DNA from: Sphingopyxis chilensis
GTDB taxonomy: Bacteria; Pseudomonadota; Alphaproteobacteria; Sphingomonadales; Sphingomonadaceae
Assembly (NCBI RefSeq): GCF_035930445.1
Contig: NZ_CP142394.1
Location: 1,521,501 to 1,585,500 of the forward strand
Reading direction: 5' to 3'
Length of the DNA: 64,000 nt
Shown: positions 47,542 through 55,545 of the stretch, piece after piece
Layout of the letters: each line of letters begins with the position of its first letter
How positions within the stretch are numbered: the stretch's first letter is position 1
Notes under the pieces: generated by a model
Seen by the model: the letters and a program-made list of their open reading frames with translations, nothing else
Databases searched by the model: none
What the model was told of the DNA's origin: nothing
Translations under genes and position numbers: made by a program

Positions 47542-50025
47542 ATGCTTGATTTTGGGGCACTGGCCGGCGGCGGGGGAAATGGAACTCCTGTTCTCGAACC
47601 GCGGAAGATTTTCACAACGCTGATCCGGCATCCGAGATTCAAATTCCCATCCGCCAATCAGGGCGAGGTGCTCGATAAATGGTTTGAACTTCGACCACGG
47701 CGTGACAATACGATCAAAATGAACACTGGGTCGGGCAAGATGCTAGTTGGACTCCTGGCTCTTCAGAGCTGCCTCAACGAAGGCATATCACCCGCAGTCT
47801 ACGTAGTCCCCGACAATTATCTGCTTCATCAGGTCATGATTGAGGCGCGAGATTTGGGAATAGATGCGACCGACGACCCGGACGATATTGCATTTCTTTC
47901 CGGCCGAGCGATCCTTGTCGTCAATATCCATCGGCTTGTGAACGGCAGGTCTGTCTTCGGGGTGGGTAGCGTCCGCAAATCCATCGGATCAGTAGTAATT
48001 GATGATGCTCACGCATGCCTTGCCACCGTGGATGATCAGTTTTCAATCACTCTCACCGCATCCCACCCGGTTTTTGACCAGCTTTTGGCGATTTTCGAAG
48101 ACGATTTGCGGCTGCAATCTGAAGTTGGACTAATTGAGCTAAAATCCCAGGACCCTCACTCTATCATGCTAGTCCCGTTCTGGGCGTGGTACGATAAGCG
48201 GCAGCGGGTTCTCGAGGTCCTCCACCCCCACCGTGATGACGACGATCTTCGATTTAAATGGCCGCTTTTGAAAGATGTCCTGGCGCATTGCCAATGCGTC
48301 ATGAGCGGGAGAGGTCTGGAGATCTCGCCCCGCTGCGTCCCCATCGAGAGAATTCCGTCGTTCAGCAATGCTCGTCGCCGGATATACATGACTGCGACCC
48401 TGGCCGACGACGGAGTTCTCGTCTCAAAATTGAATGCGGACCCGACGCTTGTTATCGATCCGATCAAGCCTAGGGGAGCTGGAGAAATCGGCGATCGGAT
48501 GATACTGGTTCCCCAGGAGATTAATGGAGCAATCACTGACGACGAAATCAAGGCGCTCGCCGCTGAGGTCGCAACTACAAAAAATGTCACCGTCATCGTC
48601 CCGTCGGAGAAGAGAGCTACATATTGGGCCGATGTTGCCGGCCAAACTTTGAAGTCGGAATCGATCGCAGCGGGGATCGACAGACTAAAAAGCGGCCAGC
48701 ATGTCGGCATAACCGTACTGATAAACCGATATGATGGCGTCGACCTCCCCGAAGAGGCGTGCCGCCTTCTGATCATCGACGGGCTCCCGGACGTTCTCGG
48801 GCTCGCAAGCCGAATAGAGGCGGCGGCCCTTGAAGGAACCGATATCGTTCTCCTTCGGCAGATCCAAAAGCTCGAACAGGGAATGGGTCGTGGCGTGCGA
48901 TCTTCTGAAGACCGATGTGCAGTCCTCTTGCTGGGCAGCCGTCTTGCGGAAAAAATCAATCAACCGAACGCGCAGGATATGTTCACGTCGGCGACGCTAA
49001 CCCAAATAAAACTTGGTCGAGAGGTCGCTCAGCAGGTGAAGGGCCAACCGGCGAGCGCGCTTCGCCCCCTCCTCGACTATTGCATCAACAGAAATCCCGA
49101 ATGGTGGCAAACCGGGCGCTCACGTCTCGCGCACGCTCCCGAAGGGCCTCCGAGCCGCATCGCAGGGTCGATCGTACTCCAGCGCCAGGCGTTTGACCTG
49201 CTAACCACCTCTCAATTCAAGCCGGCGGAAGAGAAGCTGCAGAAGATGGTGAACGCCGAGGCAAACCCGGCAGTCAGGGGCTATTTTAAGCAACAGCTCG
49301 CTGAAGTCATTCAACTACGGGACCCAGTTGCGGCGCAGGCCACACTATTGTCAGCGGTCGGCGATAACCGCCGGGTAATAAAGCCGCTCGCCGGAATTCA
49401 GCATGTCCGTATCTCGGCGCCGGCAAGTCAGGCGGCAGCGAGCGGCAATTTCATGGCGTCGCGATTCGTCGACCCCAACGGTCTCATACTCTTCACAAAT
49501 GCCCTCGCCGAGGATTTGAGATGGGATGAGGACAACACCGACAAGTTCGAAGCTGCCGTTCGCGACCTCGGTTCGCTCGTCGGATTTGGCTCTCAGCGCC
49601 CCGATAACGAGTATCGCGACGGCGGTCCGGACAACCTCTGGGCGGTGGGTGGCCTGCATTATTATGTTATTGAGTGCAAAAGCGGTGTGAAGAATGACGG
49701 ACGGCTCATCTCCAAAGACCATTGCAATCAGCTGCTAGGCTCCGTGTCGTGGTTTCAGAGCAACTACGACGGCACGTGTACGCACACACCGATCCTGATC
49801 GAGCCCGTCAATCGATTCCAGCAAGAAGCTTCGCCGTCGGCTGACATGCGGATCATCGAAAACGAAAAGCTTGAACTTCTGCGGCAGGGAATTCGGTCGT
49901 TCGGCCGCGTAGTAGCTTCTCTCGGGCGTTATGATGATCACATGGCAATCGCCGGGCATCTCGACAGCCATAACTTCACCGCGTCGAAGTTTTTAACTGG
50001 CTACACAAAAGCATTTACAAGCTAG
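47542..50025 (+). CDS. SF2 helicase with C-terminal PD-(D/E)xK nuclease domain
   Basis: 827 residues. Motif I is MNTGSGKMLVGLLALQ (about residue 60), with Met where Walker A usually has Thr/Ser. Motif Ia/II: AVYVVPDNYLLHQV and SVVIDDAHACLA (DDAH, about 153). MTATL is motif III; LEQGMGRGVRSSEDRC (about 445) is motif VI. The C-terminal region holds GGPDNLWAVGGLHYYVIECKSGVKN (about 690-715) with Asp, and Glu-x-Lys, a PD-(D/E)xK nuclease. It starts 167 bases after the nitrilase gene, on the same strand, so it may extend the RT operon or stand alone as a defence helicase-nuclease. Confidence 0.83.
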   Translation: MLDFGALAGGGGNGTPVLEPRKIFTTLIRHPRFKFPSANQGEVLDKWFELRPRRDNTIKMNTGSGKMLVGLLALQSCLNEGISPAVYVVPDNYLLHQVMIEARDLGIDATDDPDDIAFLSGRAILVVNIHRLVNGRSVFGVGSVRKSIGSVVIDDAHACLATVDDQFSITLTASHPVFDQLLAIFEDDLRLQSEVGLIELKSQDPHSIMLVPFWAWYDKRQRVLEVLHPHRDDDDLRFKWPLLKDVLAHCQCVMSGRGLEISPRCVPIERIPSFSNARRRIYMTATLADDGVLVSKLNADPTLVIDPIKPRGAGEIGDRMILVPQEINGAITDDEIKALAAEVATTKNVTVIVPSEKRATYWADVAGQTLKSESIAAGIDRLKSGQHVGITVLINRYDGVDLPEEACRLLIIDGLPDVLGLASRIEAAALEGTDIVLLRQIQKLEQGMGRGVRSSEDRCAVLLLGSRLAEKINQPNAQDMFTSATLTQIKLGREVAQQVKGQPASALRPLLDYCINRNPEWWQTGRSRLAHAPEGPPSRIAGSIVLQRQAFDLLTTSQFKPAEEKLQKMVNAEANPAVRGYFKQQLAEVIQLRDPVAAQATLLSAVGDNRRVIKPLAGIQHVRISAPASQAAASGNFMASRFVDPNGLILFTNALAEDLRWDEDNTDKFEAAVRDLGSLVGFGSQRPDNEYRDGGPDNLWAVGGLHYYVIECKSGVKNDGRLISKDHCNQLLGSVSWFQSNYDGTCTHTPILIEPVNRFQQEASPSADMRIIENEKLELLRQGIRSFGRVVASLGRYDDHMAIAGHLDSHNFTASKFLTGYTKAFTS

Positions 50026-50213
50026 TCGCGCGAGCTGCAGAGTTGAGTGGGAGTAGTCCCGCTGTCGCCTGCGCGATCCCAAGATCGAGCGGAAGGGGAA
50101 CATTTTCGTCCACACTAGCGGACGTGACTGCTGCCTCACCCGCAGTGAGTATTTTGGGGTTCATATTACGCGCGATGGGATCGCGCTACGAAATTACCTT
50201 TTCAGCGCTCCGA

Positions 50214-51512
50214 TTAATTCTCGTCAACTTCCTCGCGCCTCGCGGTACGCAGACCCATCGCTTTGCGAAGATCGGCGACCGACACTCGTTCGGCTTGAAT
50301 AGCTTCTTCGAAGCCGACGATGGGTGAGAATGGCATCAGGTCTGGCATTTGGAAGGGATTGCCTTCAAGATGAAAGATCAAGGATTGCGCTAGGTTACCG
50401 ATGTTGATCCACCGGTGTGCAATTGAATTGACCATAGCGACCTTCATTGCTGGAAGCTCGATAGTGCCCGTCTTCAAACCGCCCAAAGCGCGCGGTGTGG
50501 TCTCGAAGATGACCGAATGATTCTCGGTGGTGTTCTGCGCATTGAAGCGACGGATCTCGTCCAGCAACTCCGACAAAGCGTCATAAGCGGGGCTCTGAAC
50601 ATACTCACCGCCTTCGGCATCGTAGTCGAGGAAGATAGTCGATGTCAGCGCGTCATCGATGACGATCGTGTCAAATCGCAGACCGAGCGCCTGAATGAAG
50701 ATTGTTGTGAACTTGCCCCAACTCTCGAGATCGACCGGCACCGAATCCTCGTCACGCATTTCGATCGTTACCGGATTGGCATCGAGCCCTTTTTTGAGCG
50801 CGTTGCGAAGATCAAGGACTTTGCCTTTATGCATTGCGCAAAGGCCGCTCATGACGATCAGAAGTTCATTCTGCAATGCTTTGCGGTAAGCAGCCTCCTC
50901 CGAGGTCAGACCCGTAAATGCGAGAGGTCCGAGAACGTCATGGATATCGCGAAAATTCTGGAAGCGGTGCAGCCAGTTCCCCGTTGGCTTGGGTCCGCCT
51001 GACGCGACAGCTCGGCTGGTTTCTGTGTTGCGGCCAGCCTCAGCAATGAAGGCTGAAATAAACTCGGCGTCGTTCGCAAATTTGCTTGGTGCCCTCACGA
51101 CTGCCTTGCGTTCACTGTCTGTCAGCTCAAGCTCGGTCAAATAGCGCGCAAGCTCCCTTCGTTCCTCCTTAAGCTGCCAAACTTCATCGCGCACGAAGGT
51201 TACCAACCGAAGTTTGCCCTTCCGATGCAGGTCATACGCGGTGCGATATTCCTGCTGGGTGATGCTGACGCGGTTCGCAGCGTCATACCAGCCTCCAACC
51301 CGGGCCCCGATCAACAGAACGAAAAAGTCCGCCTGCTCAATATTGGTGAGGCATGCCTCATAGCTATGCTGATCGAGAGTGCCACCGAAGTCGTTGAACT
51401 CTGACGCCAAGACCCGGCACCCCCTTTCTTCGAGGCTAAACTTGATTGCGCTGCGAAGATCGCGAAAATCATAAATCGTAGACGATAGGAAAAATGTCGG
51501 GCGGCGCGCCAT
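50214..51512 (-). CDS. DUF4062 domain protein, possible signalling or defence component
   Basis: 432 residues. The DUF4062 domain (residues 1-120) begins RPTFFLSSTIYDFRDLRSAIKFSLEERGCRVLASEF and includes ADFFVLLIGARVGGWY and SITQQEYRTAYDLHRKGKLRLVTFV, a TIR/SLOG-like Rossmann pattern often placed at the N-terminus of bacterial NLR-like proteins. The remainder is helical and unrecognised. It converges on the helicase-nuclease gene. No effector domain is obvious. Confidence 0.8.
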   Translation of the reverse strand: MARRPTFFLSSTIYDFRDLRSAIKFSLEERGCRVLASEFNDFGGTLDQHSYEACLTNIEQADFFVLLIGARVGGWYDAANRVSITQQEYRTAYDLHRKGKLRLVTFVRDEVWQLKEERRELARYLTELELTDSERKAVVRAPSKFANDAEFISAFIAEAGRNTETSRAVASGGPKPTGNWLHRFQNFRDIHDVLGPLAFTGLTSEEAAYRKALQNELLIVMSGLCAMHKGKVLDLRNALKKGLDANPVTIEMRDEDSVPVDLESWGKFTTIFIQALGLRFDTIVIDDALTSTIFLDYDAEGGEYVQSPAYDALSELLDEIRRFNAQNTTENHSVIFETTPRALGGLKTGTIELPAMKVAMVNSIAHRWINIGNLAQSLIFHLEGNPFQMPDLMPFSPIVGFEEAIQAERVSVADLRKAMGLRTARREEVDEN

Positions 51513-51812
51513 GTCAGTCCTTTGACAAATAGGTGATCAGACTACCGGATAGCGCGGAAGCCGATTTCGGGAAGCATGATTATTTCCGAACTAATCCGAT
51601 GGTCCGAATGGCCCAATGGATCATGCTGGTTAGGTCTTCCACTTGCCAATTTTTCCGGTCGACTCTCAGCGCTATGCTGAAACGGCATCGCGCTTCCGGG
51701 ATGCGATTTCAGCATTCGAATTGACAAGAATCCGCGTATTCCGACACCGTGACCCTACACCCCGAATGGCGGGTTTCGGGCAACCGTCCCGCTGCCAGCT
51801 TCGACTGAGATG
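51513..51812. other. Intergenic region between DUF4062 gene and IS element
   Basis: About 300 bases with no credible gene. An imperfect hairpin with 16-base arms (51674-51689 and 51700-51715, two mismatches) is the main structure. The promoter of the DUF4062 gene presumably lies here. Confidence 0.45.
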
Positions 51813-51817
51813 AGGCG

Positions 51818-53343
51818 TATTCTGTTGAAGAAGTCGCCCGGAAGCGATGCCGAGGATCGAAGCGGACGCGGGGCGCACGACCTCCGCATCTTGATCAGAC
51901 GGTGGCGAGGTGCTGGATCGGGAAGATCTTTGCCATTTTCCGGAGGTTTTGGGCCGCGGCGGCGAGGTGGAACTCGTCACGGGCACCATTGGGGCCGCGC
52001 AGACGCAAGCGGTCCAGTTTCAATATTCGCTTGAGGTGGGTGAACAGCATTTCGACCTTCTTTCGCTCTCGGCTCGACACAAGATAGGCGTCGGTTGTGG
52101 CGATGTCGCGAGCCATGTCGCGCGCGCCTTCGTGGATTGAACGCGTGATCTTGCGGGCTGGCGCATTGGGCGTGCATTGCGGCTTCAGAGCACAGCCTTC
52201 GCAGTCGTGCTGACGCGCGCGGTAGCGGATGGAGCCGTCCTTATCGATCCCGGTGCGCGGTGTACTGAAGTTGCGATTAGACCGCCGCAAGTGGTTGCCA
52301 CCCGGGCAGATATAGCTGTCGTCGTCATAATCATAGATGAAGTCGACGCGCTCGAAGCTGCCGTCATTGCGACCGGATTTTTCGAACACGGGGATATGCG
52401 GCTCGATGGCTTTCTCTTCCACTAGCCACGCCAGGTTCGCGGCGGAACCATAGGCTGCGTCCGCTACAAGCCGATGCGGCCAGATGCCGAAGCGCTCCTG
52501 TGTCCGGTCGATCATTCTTCGCTGCGCTGTCACTTCGGCCTGCCGTACCGACGTTGTCGCCTCGACATCGACGATTACCGCATGATCGAGGTCGATCAGA
52601 TAGTTGGTGCTGTAGGCGTAAAAGGCCCGCTCGCGCGTGGCCGCGGTCCAGCGGGAGGCAGGATCGGTCAGCGCGATCCGCTTCGGCTGGACAGGCGTCG
52701 AACCGCCGAACGCCGCATCGTCCAGCACCTCCAGATATTCTCGAACGGCGCGGCCGGTAACATCGGGCGGCAGACCTTCGTCCCCCGGCACCGATCGCCG
52801 GCGATATACATCAGCCCGGATCAGGCTCGCATCGACGGCAAAGCCTTCGCCGCCGACCAAGCCTTCCTTTATGCAGCGCGACACCGTCATCTCGAACAGC
52901 TCGCGAAGCAGATCGCTGTCGCGGAAGCGGCCATGCCGGTTCTTCGAGAAGGTCGAGTGATCAGGAACCGCTCCATCCAGCCCGAGCCGACAGAACCAGC
53001 GGTAGGCCAAGTTCAGGTGCACTTCCTCGCACAGCCGACGCTCTGAACGGATCCCCATGCAATAGCCGATGATCAGCATCCGGATCATCAGCTCCGGGTC
53101 GATCGAGGGGCGACCCGTCTCGCTGTAATAGGGGCGTAGATGCTCGCGCAGATCGCCCAGATCAACAAAGCGGTCGATCGACCGCAGCAGGTGGTCCGTC
53201 GGCACATGATCCTCGAGGCTGAAGCTGTAAAACAGCGCCTCCTGCATCACCGTTCGCTCACCCATCATCAGCCTTCTCCCGACAACGGGACGAGTGAATC
53301 AGCACTCGACCTTCATTGCAAGCGGGAGTTTTTCAACAGAATA
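51818..53343. mobile_element. IS1182-type insertion sequence
   Basis: 1526 bases. The ends are imperfect inverted repeats starting TATTCTGTTGAA at 51818 and the complementary end TTCAACAGAATA at 53332-53343, with more partial match inward (left AGAAGTCG, right complement AAAACTCC). AGGCG flanks both ends (51813-51817 and 53344-53348), a 5-bp target duplication. The transposase fills most of the element. The intact gene and duplication indicate a recent insertion. Confidence 0.85.
51895..53268 (-). CDS. IS1182-family transposase
   Basis: 457 residues. The N-terminal DUF772 region is clear: SFSLEDHVPTDHLLRSIDRFVDL, YYSETGRPSIDPELMIRMLIIGYCMGIRSERRLCEEVHLNLAYRWFC and VPDHSTFSKNR. The DDE region has VAVDASLIRAD-type (FAVDASLIRAD), LVADAAYGS, and near the end KKVEMLFTHLKRILKLDRLRLRGPNGARDE with the catalytic Glu. 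Cysteine cluster CEGCALKPQC is typical. The frame is intact. Confidence 0.93.
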   Translation of the reverse strand: MMGERTVMQEALFYSFSLEDHVPTDHLLRSIDRFVDLGDLREHLRPYYSETGRPSIDPELMIRMLIIGYCMGIRSERRLCEEVHLNLAYRWFCRLGLDGAVPDHSTFSKNRHGRFRDSDLLRELFEMTVSRCIKEGLVGGEGFAVDASLIRADVYRRRSVPGDEGLPPDVTGRAVREYLEVLDDAAFGGSTPVQPKRIALTDPASRWTAATRERAFYAYSTNYLIDLDHAVIVDVEATTSVRQAEVTAQRRMIDRTQERFGIWPHRLVADAAYGSAANLAWLVEEKAIEPHIPVFEKSGRNDGSFERVDFIYDYDDDSYICPGGNHLRRSNRNFSTPRTGIDKDGSIRYRARQHDCEGCALKPQCTPNAPARKITRSIHEGARDMARDIATTDAYLVSSRERKKVEMLFTHLKRILKLDRLRLRGPNGARDEFHLAAAAQNLRKMAKIFPIQHLATV

Positions 53344-53521
53344 AGGCGCAAACCGGTCGTTATCATTCAAGCTCACCGGAAGGTCTGCGGCGGTTAGTCG
53401 CTGAAACTTGTCGTGCCATCACGCCGATGTGGCAACATCTTTCGACTGACATACAGATATGACACTACGCCTGATCGGGGTCGCAGATGGGTCGCATCCA
53501 GCGATTCGGGGGGAGGATATC

Positions 53522-53659
53522 ATGAAAATCATTGTCGCTCTTGACGCGGCCGCGAAAGCCGCGATGCCCGCTCTTTCGCAGGATGCCGCAGCGCCCGCCC
53601 CCGGGCAGATCGCGACCATATTCACAGCCGAGCCAATCATGGTGACCAAATACCGGTGA
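53522..53659 (+). CDS. Small peptide coupled to SNase-like gene
   Basis: 45 residues from an ATG preceded by GGGGGGAGGA. The sequence MKIIVALDAAAKAAMPALSQ and IATIFTAEPIMVTKYR has no known motif. Its TGA overlaps the GTG start of the SNase-like gene (GTGA), so it may be a real small protein or a leader peptide controlling translation of that gene. Confidence 0.45.
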   Translation: MKIIVALDAAAKAAMPALSQDAAAPAPGQIATIFTAEPIMVTKYR

Positions 53660-54084
53660 TCTTAGAATTTCTTCTCGCCTCCGTCGTTCCTGCCGGCCAG
53701 TCCTTCGACTGTACGCCCACTGCCGTGTGGGACGGCGACGGGCCGGTCTGGTGCGCCGAAGGGCCACATATCCGTCTGTCGGGTATCGCGGCGCGGGAAA
53801 TGGACGGAACGTGCAGGCCCGGCCATCCATGCCCTGCCGCGGGCCCGGTCGAAGCGCGCGATCATCTCGCTTTGTTGATCGGGAAACCGACGGGCGTTCG
53901 TTCGACGGGGCATGTCACGGTCGCTGGTCCGACGATGCGCTGTCGATCCGCTGGCGGTGCCGGCGGTAACCGGACCGCAGCGTTCTGCACGTCCCCGCAA
54001 TCAGGCGACATCTCGTGTGCGATGGTGCGCGATGGCTATGCGGCGAAGTGGGACCGGTACTGGCAAAAGCACCGCTGCAACTGA
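53656..54084 (+). CDS. Thermonuclease (SNase)-like secreted protein
   Basis: 142 residues from GTG 53656. A short hydrophobic N-terminus (ILEFLLASVVPAGQS) may be a signal peptide. The SNase pattern is AVWDGDGPVWCAEGPHIRLSGIAAREMDGT, with Asp-Gly-Asp, the catalytic Arg (IRL) and Glu (AAREM), then GDISCAMVRDGYAAKWDRYW near the C-terminus. Several cysteines suggest disulphides. Such proteins are frequent on alphaproteobacterial conjugative elements. Start overlaps the small peptide gene. Confidence 0.8.
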   Translation: MILEFLLASVVPAGQSFDCTPTAVWDGDGPVWCAEGPHIRLSGIAAREMDGTCRPGHPCPAAGPVEARDHLALLIGKPTGVRSTGHVTVAGPTMRCRSAGGAGGNRTAAFCTSPQSGDISCAMVRDGYAAKWDRYWQKHRCN

Positions 54085-54224
54085 GAGCGGGCGATTTCCA
54101 CCCTCTTGCACTTCCATGCGACATTAGTCCCTTCATCCCACGGAAGTGATTGGCCCGCCAAAGGCCGCCGGCGATAAGGGCGCCCTGATGTCCCAAGTTG
54201 CCGGCGCGCCCGCTTGTTCGGCGG

Positions 54225-54788
54225 CTATTCTGCGGGTGCGTGGGCCTTGGCCAAGGCATCGACGATCGCATCGCAAAATAGGGGCAAATCGTCGGGGCAG
54301 CGGCTCGTGATAATATTGCGGTCGATGACGACGGCCTCATCGAGCACGTTCGCGCCGGCGTTGGCGACATCGGTACGGATCGACTTGTAGCTCGTCATTC
54401 GGCGACCCTTCGCCAGACCTGCCTCGACGAGCAGCCAAGGTGCGTGGCAGATGGCGGCCACGGGTTTGCCGGCTTTTGCGAAACCCTGGATCAGCTCGAT
54501 TGCCTGTTTCTCGACGCGGAGCAGATCGGGATTGATCTGGCCGCCGGGGAGGACGAGGGCGTCGTAATCGTCGACCCTGGCGTCGGCGATGCGGAGATCG
54601 ACTTCGATGTCGTCTCCCCAGTCATCCTCGTCCCAACCGGTGATCTCACCACTTTCGAGCGAAGCGATATCGACGTCGGCTCCGGCATCCTGAAGGCGCT
54701 CGAGCGGCACCTCAAGTTCGGACTGCTCGAAGCCGTCGGTGGCCATGATGAGAATGCGGCGCGAGGCGAGGGGGGTGTCGGTTGCCAT
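54225..54788 (-). CDS. PfpI/DJ-1 family protein (type 1 glutamine amidotransferase-like)
   Basis: 187 residues. LIMATDGFEQSELEVPLERLQDAG, DYDALVLPGGQINPDLLR and PVAAICHAPWLLVEAGL (nucleophile Cys114, His115) are the DJ-1/PfpI signatures; the conserved Glu is in GFEQSE. Members act as deglycases or stress chaperones. It is read leftwards with its own ribosome binding site and no operon partner other than the HU gene upstream. Confidence 0.92.
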   Translation of the reverse strand: MATDTPLASRRILIMATDGFEQSELEVPLERLQDAGADVDIASLESGEITGWDEDDWGDDIEVDLRIADARVDDYDALVLPGGQINPDLLRVEKQAIELIQGFAKAGKPVAAICHAPWLLVEAGLAKGRRMTSYKSIRTDVANAGANVLDEAVVIDRNIITSRCPDDLPLFCDAIVDALAKAHAPAE

Positions 54789-54906
54789 GGTAGAAGCTCC
54801 TTGTCTGTTACCCCAACAATGCGCCGGGCGCTCAGTTGTTGCTTCACCGCTCGTATCGGGCCGCCAAGGAAATCCCCGCCAGCGACGCCGGCTGGGAAAG
54901 GGTGGA

Positions 54907-55182
54907 TCAGCCGTTCAGCCGGTCCTTGACGGCTTTCGCGGCGCCGAAGGTCAGTTTCTTCGCAGCAGCAATCTGGATCGTTGCGCCGGTCGAGGGATTA
55001 CGGCCTTCGCGTGCGGCCGTTTCCTTGACCTTGAACTTGCCGAAGCCGTTGACCGACACTTCGTCGCCTTTAGCGGCAGCATCGGAGATCGCGGCGAAGA
55101 CGGCGTCGACGGCCTTCTTGCCGTCGGCCTTGCTCGCGCCAAGCGAGGTGGCGACTGCGTCGGAAAGTTCCGCATGGTTCAT
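54907..55182 (-). CDS. hup: HU-family DNA-binding protein
   Basis: 91 residues. MNHAELSDAVATSLGASKADGKKAVDAVFAAISDAAAKGDEVSVNGFGKFKVKETAAREGRNPSTGATIQIAAAKKLTF shows the helical body and the two beta arms with the Asn-Pro tip (GRNPSTG) that bends DNA. Full length for HU. GGAG lies upstream. It may shape DNA of the mobile element or be an accessory copy. Confidence 0.95.
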   Translation of the reverse strand: MNHAELSDAVATSLGASKADGKKAVDAVFAAISDAAAKGDEVSVNGFGKFKVKETAAREGRNPSTGATIQIAAAKKLTFGAAKAVKDRLNG

Positions 55183-55545
55183 AGAATATCTCCTGGTGCG
55201 TCCGGGGCGATCCCGAACGGGCTGCTGCTATAGGGAGCGTGAGCGCCGGGCGCCATTGTCTTCCACCCAAGTCGGTCCGAGAGCCGGCCCGGCGTGTCAA
55301 ATCCGGGCGCGACCGAGACTTGGGGTCTACGAGCCGTGCGAAGCGACTCAGGAATTGAACCTGACGAATCGCGAGGTCGCGGACCGAATTTTTGGTCCGA
55401 CGGCGGGCGTCGGCCGTATTGCCGCGCTGCGTTTGCCGCACTCTGCGGCATTCTGCCGCACAACCGCAATGTTCCCCTCCGCTTCCATCGCTGATCTTCC
55501 GTTCGTCAGCCGGCTTCGTCCGGCGCCCACGAAACGGAGCGGCTC
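55183..55545. other. Divergent intergenic region upstream of traG with hairpins
   Basis: About 360 bases between the HU and traG genes. Hairpins cluster near the traG side: GGACC-loop-GGTCC at 55381-55398 with an internal T-run, and alternating TGCCGCA/TGCGGCA copies at about 55434-55460. It probably holds the traG/trb promoter; another role such as oriT is possible. No credible gene seen. Confidence 0.5.
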
